Position numbers and translations under genes: made by a program. Below the pieces are notes generated by a model. That model had not been told where the DNA came from. It ran no database searches and was given only the letters and a program-made list of their open reading frames with translations. A stretch of 64,000 nucleotides of DNA from Lingula anatina (taxonomy: Eukaryota; Brachiopoda; Lingulata; Lingulida; Lingulidae), in NCBI RefSeq assembly GCF_001039355.2, contig NW_019775347.1, positions 250,986 through 314,985 on the forward strand, written 5' to 3'. Below are positions 1 to 11,575 of the stretch, piece by piece (within the stretch, counting starts at the first letter, position 1; each line of letters opens with the position of its first letter).

Positions 1-2009
1 TGTTAATGAATTGCAAGCAATTCTTTAATAAATGGTCAATAAAATGAAGTCCATTTGAAAACTACAAATGAATAAGATATCAAACATAGGATAATGGAGG
101 ATGGTAATTACATATACCTGAATACGCAAGATGGGGGTGGGGGTGGGGTGCAATACCACTTTAAAACCATGTGGGTAAAAAGTATCCTATAAAGACCAAC
201 AATATGGAAAAATAACTACAATTTCTATACCATTACATCCAAATCCTGAGAAATGAAGATTGGTCTCAACACAGTATCCAATACAGAATGCCCAACATGG
301 CAGTTCGTTAAAGCAAAATTGAGCAATTACTTGGACAGAAACCTCGCTGAAAATTTCATTGTCGCGTCTAATGAAATTGAAACAAGATATCCTCGGTACC
401 CTATAATAAACTGAATCTCATCAATACCTCAGCTTGAGTAACATGGCGGCCTCAGAGGATTTTTCAGATTTTTTTTTATTCCCGATCATATTTTCTACTC
501 TACTGCCCTTGACATCTCCATCAACCAATTCCCATCACGTCCCATTTCATCTGGCTTTAATTGTCCTTCTCTCTTTCAACAGCACTGGGCTGAGAGAGGT
601 TGGGTTTGGAAAGAGAAACCTGTTGATAATACAAGGGGGGATTGCCCTCTGGTCTTGATATTTGACCAGGTAACCTTTAGACACCTCAATATACCCTGAG
701 CACTGGAGTGTGGAAGATGGCTGCTCGCCTGTAAATATCATTTGTATCAGTTACAGGCTTTCTTAACAAACCAAGAAGTTGATTGAGAATTTCTTTTTTT
801 TTTTTGGCACATTTTCATGGATGCTAGTTTTTTATTTGATTTTGAATTCAATTCCTGCATGTGTTGTATCCAATATTGTACCAAGTTGACATGTTTTACA
901 TGAAGCTGATCACTTGTTGAAATTACACAATCTTATATACCAGATAAATACTTGATTCTTATAAAATAACATGACATTATGTTGATAAACCATAAAAGGT
1001 GGAAAGCAAGTTCCCTTTATGTACTGGTAAAAATGTAACACATATATGAAAAAATGTATATTCCTAGGCATTTAACTTATCTGAGGAAATTACCATCTAT
1101 TTACAGGGTCAAAGAGATAATAAATAGGATTAATAAGCAGGGCAACAATTAATTGTATATATAGCTGACCCAGGAATGTTTCAATACTGTACATCATACT
1201 ATTTATAAAGAGAAACAGATCATTAAAACTTAAAATCAAAGAAAAAAATGCAGTACAACCAAACTGCAAACATAAGAAGCCAGACTTCGAGGCTTTTCTT
1301 TTAAAAGTAATCATCCTGCACAGTGTATTATTGCAAAAAAAGTTACACAAATGAAACAAAAACTGAGGGCGTATGATACACTTGGGTTTCTTGCATTTGT
1401 TACTCAAAAGATAAGTTCTATAAATCAGTCTTGACATCAAACAGTATTGGAAATTGGAAAATTCTGTAGGAAATGAAGTGAGATCGTACATAGCAATGGT
1501 CCAATTGTGGGACTCCCATATCATGTACATGTACACAGTTTTCATGATGTCCGTGGCAGGCCCAGTTCTACACAGGGTGGAGCTCTGGATCCAAATGGCC
1601 ACCTAATGCCTATATGTAGGCCTGGGTAAAGACTGAGACTGAGGCAGCGTGTTACGTTAGGTCTCTGCCAATACAAAACTTTCTCCATATTATTTCTGAA
1701 GGGAGGAGCTGAAGTCCAAGAAATCATAAATCACTTCAACCCTTGCTTTCCAATTTGGAGAAAAGCTTAGAACTTGCCAAACAACTAATTATCAGTATTA
1801 CAACATTAATGGCATCAGACAAACTTTGCTACAGAAACTTGTAGAGCACGTTTTTCATCAAAGTACATGGAAATCTGCAATAAAAAACAACAATCATCAA
1901 TTAATTCAGCATGAAGTATACAAGAACTCTCCCCAGGGTTTAGGGGAAGGCGTAATTTTTCATGGAAAATTGCAGAAAAACGCATGCAGAAACCTAAGCA
2001 AAGATATTC
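1..2009. other. No gene identified; long stop-free frame on the - strand
   Basis: AT-rich. The - strand is stop-free from 1602 to 1090 (170 codons, first ATG only at the 18th codon), Phe/Cys/Leu-rich with no domain I recognise. If the candidate exon at 2010-2140 is real, this would be its 3' UTR and flank. A short poly-T lies near 790. Confidence 0.4.
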
Positions 2010-2140
2010 TTAACTCGACTTGATAGACTTAAATGCAGCAAGGAAATCTTCCCCAGCTGTGTGCATTGTGACTGAATAATTCAGCCTGCAGTAGCTGATG
2101 GGTTTCTCTCCTGGGCACTCACTGCCACTTGGCAGGAACA
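2010..2140 (-). CDS. Candidate terminal coding exon, unassigned
   Basis: On the - strand a weak acceptor (TTTCTTGAAAG) precedes a frame beginning VFLPSGSECPGEKP and ending DFLAAFKSIKSS before TAA. The piece is less AT-rich than its surroundings and reads like protein. A K-P-x-x-x-C-R-L-x-Y stretch faintly recalls the hSac2/TPRG1 homodimerisation domain that follows the phosphatase in INPP5F, which would suit a last exon of the same - strand gene. The similarity is too short to rely on, and it may be chance open frame. Confidence 0.22.
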
Positions 2141-3830
2141 CTTTCAAGAAAGCAGGATTTACAGAGTATACATGCAGAGATGAACAATTTACCATGATTT
2201 GAAAGTGACTTAGATTCATATAATCAATATGATACACTCTTGCTATCTTAAATTAGACAGAAACTATGAAAATATGAATGAGTTTGTCTTGGTGGATGAC
2301 CCAGCAACCTAGTACCCCTATCACAAAATTGACACTTCCCTTCTCTTGACATATATATAGATATAAATACTAGCAAATTCATCAACGCACGGTCATCATC
2401 TTATCCCTCTTCAATCAAGCAGACACTTCTTTTCATACGTTCAGCTGCACGTCTTTAAGCCACCAGTGAGAAGCTGCTGCAGACAGAACTGAAACCATCT
2501 TTAATTTAACAGATGACAACAAAACTGGTTCAGCTGGCAGAATTGAAAACGGCCTGTTTCCCGTCCAGGCAGCATCACCTGTACCACGCCAGCTAGGGTA
2601 GGTTGACACTACTCATGTACTATGTGGTTAACACATTAATACTCTAATAACCACCTTGACAATCTTGATAATCTTTGTATATAGTGATAATATCTATTTT
2701 TTTATGTACATTTATGTATTTATTTGAAGAAATTGTATAATACACATCAAATGTGGGTAGGGCTTACTGAAGTATCATTGGCACATTCTTGAAGACTGAA
2801 CTTCATGTTCACCACAAATAATCATAAACAGTCCATTTAAAGGCAAATCAATAAATGTTAGTGTAAAATTATGATTTAACACCCCGTTATGCTTTTGTTA
2901 TATGCTCTTCATATGAGAGCACCAAGGATAGAGGCTTGTTCTACTGCCAAAGATACCAGCAACAGTTTTTATATCTGGATTATTGGATGGGGCTTAATCA
3001 CCATAAAAAAGAATTATAAAAAAACAGGGTATACTTTTGCTGCAAACAAACATTTCATACTTTTTTTAAAAGTGATGATATTTGCACTTCTGCTAAAACA
3101 TCACATTTTTACTTTTAATGAAAATACAAGAAACACATGTTTATATTTATTTGGCTGAAAATAAAGAAAAAAGTCAGGGAATAGAGGCATATTATAGTTT
3201 AAATATGACCCATTGCCTGGAATAAATCTCCCATAAACAGAAAAAGCAAAGGAAATATAAGACCCTTTCCTTTTTACATTTTTCTTCTTTAAAGCATACC
3301 TTAGGATTAATAAAGAGTGTCTTTCTAGGAAATTTTTTGCTGCCATCAACATAACCTTCACAGCAGGTGTGGCTTCAGTTTTCTCATCCATACAGCTGTG
3401 GCATTATTAGACTTCCAAGTAATTTCTTTTCCCATCAGAGAAGACTGATGAAGTTTCTTAATTAATAAACATCAGGAGCGGTAGTAGTACACTGCCATGG
3501 TTGTGACATAGGTGTGCCCGTAAAATAAACAAATGTCAGCTTCCCACGCCATCTTTCACAGATATACAGGGCACCCTTATTTTTTATCACCCTTACTCAG
3601 AATTTATTATAAACAGAAACTAGCTATAGGGAAGTTAAGCAAATTTTCTTTTTAATATTTTGGCTCATCTCTCATTTTTGGGATTAACTTTTGGCACCGG
3701 CACCCAAAGGCTATTCATGCTGAATAAGCTATATTAACTCATATGAGCCTTCTGCTATTCTGCTGAAATGAAGTATTTTTTATCCTCAGTTATGATAAAA
3801 AGTCTAGAAATTCAATGCTGCATCAACAAA
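2141..3830. other. No gene identified
   Basis: AT-rich DNA. A - strand frame at 2449-2597 is open for about 48 codons without ATG at its start; it contains WRGTGDAAW and ends DVQLNV. It is not recognised and is probably chance. Confidence 0.4.
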
Positions 3831-3979
3831 ATTTATGAAAGTTAGGTTTTAAGTAAGTACTAAATTTATGAAAGAAGTTAAATTTCTGGTAAGAGCTAAA
3901 TGCTTGAAAGAAAGTTAAGTTTCTAGTATACGTTAATGCTTAATTCATGAAAGAAGTACTTTCTAGTAATTACTAAATT
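3831..3979. repeat. Four-copy diverged tandem repeat, unit about 33-41 bp
   Basis: Four units start near 3831, 3864, 3901 and 3942. Each begins TTTATGAAAGAAG or a close variant, continues through a TTTCTAGTA-like block and ends in a CTAAA/TTAAT block. Strongly diverged, hence old. Confidence 0.6.
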
Positions 3980-6006
3980 AATATGACAGGAATCCATAAT
4001 CATTGTTTTTCTAAGCAATTTGTAAATGTTCATGTAAATCAATATAAGAATCTAATAATTTTGAACGAAGAGAAAACACATGAAAAATCTCTAATGCTGC
4101 TCTCTGTGTGTGCCAGTTGGCCTGATATCCCCTCTAGGTGGGCCCCAGCACACCCAGACCTCACATTTTGATTTAATTCACCTTCATTAACCCCGTGTCT
4201 GTCTTAATCAGGCAACAACAGCAGGAAAATAGATGTGAATCAAGCGCTTATATGTCAGCAGGCGCTGGCCACACAGACACGGGTTCCCCTGGTTCACTAA
4301 AATGGTGTAAAGCAATTGATCCATGCCAGTCTCAATTCTTCACCAAGTCAGACCACAGAAAGGTTAAAGTTTTCTTATTATTTTCATTCTGCAGTAACTG
4401 TAATTTGAGATTGGCTGTATTATTATGATTTGAAATGAAAGTTTTGTGATAGGTCATAGTTCTTTAAGATCCTTCCATTTACTATGAATTACTATGCATA
4501 ATTTTTCATTTTATTTGCATCTTTTTTCAATAAGGGCTAAATTACAATCTCAATACTGTGTATTAAAATGAATATAGTATATGTATATGAATCTTTTTAT
4601 GGGACAATCTGTTCTAAATAAGTTTGTCATTTCTTGCCATTTTTTCTTTGAGATAGCAATAATGAAGTGAATTGATCGAAATAGTGTATTGTCAATCTTC
4701 TTGAGTGTAACTTTCATCGTCATCATCATCATCTGTCGCAGACGCTCCCCTGACACCAAGATCAGACATCTGTCCTCAGGTCATTGTCTCTGAGAGCACT
4801 CCCAATCAATGGCCAAGATACGTAGGCAGGCACTAATTCTACACTCATTCTAAAATATCTTCCCATGACAGCCCCGAACTGCCATATGATAATTGCTCAC
4901 ACCTAAAGCTAGCCAAAACTGTAGTTTTTGTGGTCAATTTCAGTTGTTGTCCAATAATTCTGACTTCGTCTTTTCTCAATAGTGCCCTGTGTAGTCCCCC
5001 TAGCGACATTTTGAAACGATTCCTGCAGTCCCCTCAGCGACACTCCAAAATGATTCCTAGGCCTCTCAATACAGAGCAACTGCTGACAAATTATAGGCAA
5101 ATTACATCAGAGCATTCAATACATATTTTGACAGAGATATCAAATTCAATTGAAAAACCCTGAAATCGCATGCAGATGCCTTTGACATTTGAAAACACAG
5201 CTGAAATTTCATAGTCAGTATCAGAGGAATCAGAAGATTACATTATGGTAATGTTAGACGATAATGAAAAGAAGGTACTATGGGGAAATCACTGATCTTT
5301 CTTCCATCAGAGTTCATATAGAGTTTGAAGAGAGAGACAGAAACTAAAATTTAAAATGGAGATTCCTTTAGATGCTGATAAATATCTACAATTTCCTTTT
5401 TCTAATTATCACTACAGATGTGCTGCCTTCTCTATGCAGTTATCATACCAGAACATGTCAGTACACAACATTATCTTATAAACTTGCCTGTCAAGATATC
5501 ACCTGCTCATAAAAAACTCATTCTTCTATAATGTCTTGAATATTAAATTGGAATGACTCTTTCTGTAACATTAAACCAATGTCTTTGGTTTTATCAGTTT
5601 AATTATGAGAACTTTCTGAGTTTATCTATTCAATGCACATGTGAACCTGAGTTAACTACAACATAGCAAAATACACCTGGTGATAGCAATCTTATAAAGA
5701 ATCAGCTTTCTGAAAAATTAATAAATATCTTTACAAGAAATATGTAAACTTTGAGCACTTTCTATTTATAGTGTATTTAATTGCATTATTTGAGTTTCAA
5801 AATAAAAAAAAATGTTAGACACACAAAAAATGGTCAAATTTCCAAGAAATAAAGCAGCCCAGTTTTTAGTTAGTTTATCATCCATATGGTCATTCTCATC
5901 TTTATTATCTGCCCAACTTCTTCAACTGGAATAAAGTCCACTTAAAGTTGCAAAAATGGTAATCAAGAACAATTATCTAGCACTTTATTAAAATAGAATA
6001 ATATCA
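3980..6006. other. No gene identified; one 12-bp inverted repeat
   Basis: A relatively GC-rich island at 4100-4340 holds CCCGTGTCTGT near 4192 and its complement ACAGACACGGG near 4273. Otherwise AT-rich with only short frames. Confidence 0.4.
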
Positions 6007-6430
6007 AATCCTACCATACCCTGCTCTTTATGCCAGCTAATCCTACTGTACCTTGCGTTTTATGCCATCTAATTCTACTGTACGTTGTTTTTTATGCCAT
6101 CTAATTCTACTGTACCATGCTCTTTATGCCATCTAATCCTACCATTCCCTGTTTTTTGTCATCTAATCTTATTGTATTCTGCTATTATGCCATCTAATCC
6201 TACTGTACCCTGCTCTTTATGCCATCTAATCCTACTGTACCTTGCTTTTTATGCCATCTAATCCTACTGTACCTTGCTTTTTATGCCATCTAATCCTACC
6301 ATTCCCTGTTTTTTTGTCATCTAATCCTACCATATTCTGCTTTTAGGACATTTAATCCTACTGTATCTTGCTTTTTATGCCATCTTATCCTACTGTACCC
6401 TGCTCTTTATGTCATCTAATCCTGCTAATT
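6007..6430. repeat. 32-bp minisatellite, 13 copies
   Basis: A tandem array with a unit of about 32-33 bases built from TTTATGCCATCTAATCC followed by TACTGTACCTTGC. Thirteen CATCTAAT-type blocks can be counted. Units vary (CTGTACC, CCATTCC, CCATATT) and show mostly single-base changes and small deletions. No reading frame is kept. Confidence 0.9.
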
Positions 6431-8236
6431 GAATAAAGGCATCTATTATTGGATATCCTAGGGCAGCACCTTTCTATAAGACTGACCCACATTTTGGCTG
6501 CTACTGATTCATCTCTCCAACTTACAAGAAATCCTGATCTACATGCATCTCAAACAAGGGTTTACCACCACTTTCATTAATACCCTTTTTATAATAGCAA
6601 GAGGCATATGTCATAAGTGCCTGGTCACACAGTTATAAACTCATTTCAATAATAACATTAGCCTTCAACCTACATCCTTTTTTAGAGACTGACGGTTCTT
6701 GTGTACCAATGAAGCATGACCACCTCTGCTTTAGCAGTGACATCTATCTACTAGTAACCATAGGATTACACCTCTAAAATTCATGTGAGGAATTTCATAA
6801 AAAATCTTATAATTTGGTCTTGAAAATATTTTCTTCTTTTTTTGTCTCACTGGATAAGGTAAAGTAAGATAGCTGACCCAGTCCACCATGGGAGCTTCTT
6901 CAATACTCAAAAAATTGCTTAAAAATCAACTTAATGGATCAACTTCTCATAAAGCTTTTCTCTTAAGACCCACACCAACTACGTATGATTTAATATTTTG
7001 AGAAAATAAAGAAAATTCTCCTCTAATGTACTTCTGGGTTTAATATCCCATGCAACAGTTAAAAAAACCTGATTGTCCAACAGTTGCACATGTAAGATTT
7101 CACATTCAAAGACTCACATTTTGGATAGTGGCTAGCAAACAAAATATCACACTTTCGAACCATTGAAATAATGGACAATCAGAATAATGGCCTGTTGAAA
7201 CTGCAGCATGCTCCATGCTCCAGCCATGTACCAGTTCAAAGTAGCAGGGAAGAAAATAAGTGGTCCATTTAATCTACAAACAATCAATGCTTTGAATGAA
7301 ACAAATGTTTCTCCTTAACAATCTAGTTCCAGGAACAGTGAATGGCCAGACTGCAATTGATGGTCATCATCACTAAATGCAAAAGTACCAAGAACAGATG
7401 TCTGATCAGTTTCTCCGACCTGATATAAATTAAGGGAACTAGTAGAGTCTATGCTAGATTGTTGCACTATAATAGTCGATCACCAAAAGCAATTGTCTGC
7501 CAAGGACCCTGGGTGCCTAGTACGGGAGAAATGATAACCATTCTCTCATCTATCACTTATGGAATTCAGTCACAGTTTTGTTCCTCAATTATTTCTTTCA
7601 TAAAAATCCCTGAACCACTTCATCAAGAGATAATGGGTTCTGAGAATGATCTGGGTAAGATTAATCATTATTGATACACAATTAACTTTTTCCTTGACTA
7701 CATGAAGACCAGTCTGCTTGGTACTGTACATAGGTCAGCATGGCATTATTTATATCTCACAAATTACACATCTCTACCAGGCCTTCTGGAACAGGGACTC
7801 AATGGCCGACCTTAATCCAGAGGCCAATCTTCTCCACTAGTCATATATGATAGTCATACAAATAAAACCAACATTCTGATCACTCCCCCCCCCCAACAAA
7901 AAAGACCCAAAGCTTTATAAATCATATAGTTTAAATACCTATGTATAAATGTTTTATGCATTTAAAAAATGCATTTTACATTTAAAAAATGATGCATATT
8001 GTTTTTTTTTCCAATGGTCATAAACTATGAGATATATTCAGCTGGGTATGTAACACATATAAGGGAACAAGACTGGTGTCAAAAGGTGATTAAAATTATC
8101 ATAAAATGTTTAAAAAAAGATCATTGTTCATGAGTTGTGAACATAAACAAACAATTCTGAAGCCAGATAGGACCACAACACAACACCACTAGAGATGGGT
8201 CCACTAGCTGCTTGTTTCAATTGAAGGTCATCAAAG
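6431..8236. other. No gene identified
   Basis: AT-rich. A C10 run lies near 7886. The 71-codon frame at 7459-7674 (+) has no recognisable domain. Confidence 0.4.
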
Positions 8237-8284
8237 GGCCTTGAACATGACCTTGACCCATAAGTCAAGGTCAAGGTTTGGCCT
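8237..8284. repeat. Inverted TCAAGGTCA hairpin
   Basis: TGACCTTGA at 8248-8256 and its exact complement TCAAGGTCA at 8265-8273 form a hairpin with an 8-base loop; pairing extends outward to GGCC on both sides. TCAAGGTCA is the extended half-site bound by FTZ-F1/NR5 and ERR nuclear receptors. Similar inverted motifs are common parts of molluscan dispersed repeats, so this may be repeat debris rather than a regulatory site. Confidence 0.5.
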
Positions 8285-11200
8285 ATGGAAGATGTAGAAG
8301 ACTAATACATTCACACTTTGTGCATGTATATATCACCAATAGAGCTATTTTTCATATTAAAGGTCAAATGATGAGGATCATGTCAATATATTCATATAAA
8401 AACAATAGGCTGCAATGAAAAATAAAAAGATGACAAAACCTGGAGGAATGCTCCAACTAGAACCGGAGTCATAGCAGGTCTGAAATGTTGGCAAGAAGGT
8501 TGGATGCTGAATGGCTTCATACACAAAGATTTTTTTCTTCAAATAAAATTGTACTATACGGGATAATTTTCTTGGTGAAAACTGTCAATGTCAAAAACCT
8601 TGGGGACGAGGGTAGCTGTCCAATTAGAGAAATATTTGTATGAACTTAAATACTTTTGGCAGACAAAAACTTCAATCATATATAATAATAGATGATATTA
8701 CTGAAAGTAATACTATAATGAAGCAGTGATTAGGACATCTGGGGAATCTAGCAGTTTGTGCAATAAAATAGGTTGCTGAGGCAAAAATTCAATACTAGAA
8801 GCAAATCAAGATGTAGAAGTAGTTTTTTTTTTTTTTTTTTTTTTTGGCAGCCATAAGCCATGACCACTACTGCTTGCAATAAAACTTCATTCAAGGAAAA
8901 TACTCGTAAATGCTACTGCCAGTGAAATTTGTTTCATCTATTCTAAGAATCTTCCAACATACAACAATAAAGAAAAAGAAACAAGTTATGAAATAGGCCT
9001 TTTGATCAATGAGGAAATAATAAAAGATAATTAATTTCCCTTATGGTTCAACATCCTAGCTCTCTTTCTCTCTCTTTCTTTTTTTTTCATCCAGATTAAT
9101 TTGCACACATGTCCCAGGTTCAGGGCTTCCTCTTATCTCCATCTTAGTTACTCATTTATTATTTTTATAGCAATTCACGGATTGATGAGCCTCTATAAGA
9201 TGCCTGATTTTATCTTCTGTGTAATAAAACCAATCTATACAGCCAACAAACAGGACCGGGCTGCCCATTTTCTTTCACTCCATATCACTTTTCCTTCTGT
9301 GGCATCTTAAGGATATATAGTACTGCCTAAAAAAATCTCCTTCATTGACTTTAATGCATTGCTGCTATAATCAATTGGTATCAGTGCCATTGCCATTGAA
9401 ATGATCAGGTAGCTTCAGCAACTGCAGGAAATCACTGCAGTGAACAGAGGAACGGGAACCCCAATATCATACTGGTGAACAACACTGACTTCACAGTATT
9501 GTTTGTACAGGAAATTTGCAGAACCTTCTGCTAAAGGCACCAAAGACACAGATAGGATAAACCTTTGCTGGCAGGTTAGTGATTATAAAAGCATTTTCCT
9601 TTTTGATTTATCTCTCCTTCCCTTGGAGTATTGGGGTACTTCCTCGGAGCAAACTCCATCTGGGACTCTAACAAAATAGCATTTGGTCTTTCTGATGAAG
9701 CAAGGCTTCTGATCTTCAGATAACCTTTGATAGTGTTTGCAGCAAAAATTAAAAAAAAAATTAATGCAAATTGTTAAAAAAAACTTTCCAAAGGAATATG
9801 AAAGCCTATTTACTTTTTAATTATAGCCTACACAAGCCTTTACATCGCAAGTATTGGCAGTGACTTACTCTGTTATGATCAACAGAATTCTAAATGTACA
9901 ATAATCATAAAATACAGGGCTACCAGGTGCCGAAAGTAAATGCCAGGCCCTGAAAGAAAAAAAAACGCATTATTATCAAAGGCCCTATCAGATGACAAGT
10001 ACAAAAGTACAAAAGTACAAAAAGATGACAGTTCTCAGAGACAATCTGGAAAAAGAATTCCCTATATATACATAGCTGTCACTATACAAAGGATGAGATT
10101 AGTTTTATTGTACAAAAGACATATCATATGTTATTTGAATGTTACAATGCAAACATTATGTTCTCTTGGCTAATTCCTCGATGTATAAATGCAAAGATTA
10201 TGTGCTGTTGACTAGTTCCTTTGTGATTTTTCTCTTTAAGAAATAAAAGGTTTAAATTTACATGGTAAACATGTCCTAATGAGTAATTCCTTCACAATAG
10301 ATTTAGACAAATACTACTGGAATTGTTTTCAATTTTTGTTTCAGACTTTCATACTTTTAAAAAGCTAATTCACAGTGCCTATTGATCTTCAGAAATGGGC
10401 TATTTGAAGAGTTGCCAACATCGGCCTATTTCACCAGTGTACTGCTCTTCCAAAACCACTAAAATGTTCTTGACATTCAAATTCACTTTAAAAGTCCACA
10501 TTTCTTAAGTTCTTGATTCTTATCTTTTGAGTCTTTATTGTTTTCTTAGGCTTCCTCACCCACTCTCTGTGCCTTAAGCAGCAGGAAGAAACTTGACGTT
10601 GTGTAACATCAAAGTTGAACTGAGTACATGTCATAGCTACGGTAGATAGCTTCTTTTTTATGTACTTCAATATTAACAAAATATTAAACTGTTGGACACT
10701 CACATTTACTTTGCCAATGCCTAATTAATTCATAAAAACTGAGAGACAATTTATATCTAGTAAGTCTGTCTGTTTGTTAAGAACTAGCACTTTTTGCAAC
10801 TGAGGTTTTGCTGGAGCAAGAGGTCAGTTTTTACGTCCCATCCAAGCAATAAATGACATACTTCTATGTGACATCATGGCCAAATAGAAAACAAGTGACA
10901 CTCTAAGGTTAGGCTAATCTTTAAGTAATAAGGGTGAATGCTGTCTTAGAAAGTTATAGAAAAATGATATGCAAAACATGGGGAATGCATACTGTAGTGC
11001 AAAAGACTGTTATTCAACAGAACTTAAAAGAAAACAACCACAAAACATCCTGTAAGTTTTTATTTCTTGCCGCACAGCACTCTCTAGTTTGACATTATTT
11101 AGCAACCCCTTAGCAAAATCATACAAAATCTCACTTAATTTTACACTTAGTCAGGAGATCCTGGGCTTTCCTGGACAATCTTGACTGCAACAGTAAAATT

Positions 11201-11458
11201 AATTTCTCATTTTGTCTTGTTATGTAATCTTTGCAGTTTTTTCAGTGTTTAAGCTACCTATGCTAACATGTTTTAATCTGTTGATCAATCATCAGAATAT
11301 CATCAGTAAGCAGATCAAGACCACTTCTGATTTCAGTAAAGGTTATTGTGTCCTTCCAGTACAGAATGACAGGGAGGAAATACTGGTACACAGCAGGTCT
11401 ACATCTTCACTCTATTTCATATGTATACAATAAGTGGTAGAAAATATCCCAAAGCCTA
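8285..11458. other. No gene identified; fragment related to the 49-kb MITE
   Basis: Contains poly-T at 8823-8845. TCAATTGGTATCAGTGC near 9371 is shared exactly with the interior of the element at 49143-49366 and is preceded in both by TGCTGCT, suggesting a relic. Nothing else is supported. Confidence 0.4.
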
Positions 11459-11575
11459 TTTTTATGCCTAAATATCATGCAGTGCTACTTATCTTTTCCA
11501 ATCCAGTCCTTAAAAAATGATAAACCCCCTCAAATTAAAGTGTCGATATTTCTTTCTGAAATGTCAGGAAGACTG
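11459..11575 (+). repeat. Dispersed repeat pair, member 1
   Basis: About 115 bases align with 17808-17930 in the same orientation. Shared blocks in order are CTAAATATC, CAATCCA, CCTTAAAAA, ATGATAAA, CCCTCAAAT, AAAGTG, TTCTGAAATG and CAGG. Weaker similarity extends about 75 bases to the left. No terminal repeats or frame were found; the family is unknown. Confidence 0.65.

Noticed and set aside
9421-9550. - strand frame around VPLAEGSANFLYKQY as an exon
   Set aside because: It has about 40 codons, no good splice sites and no recognised similarity, and it overlaps a repeat relic.
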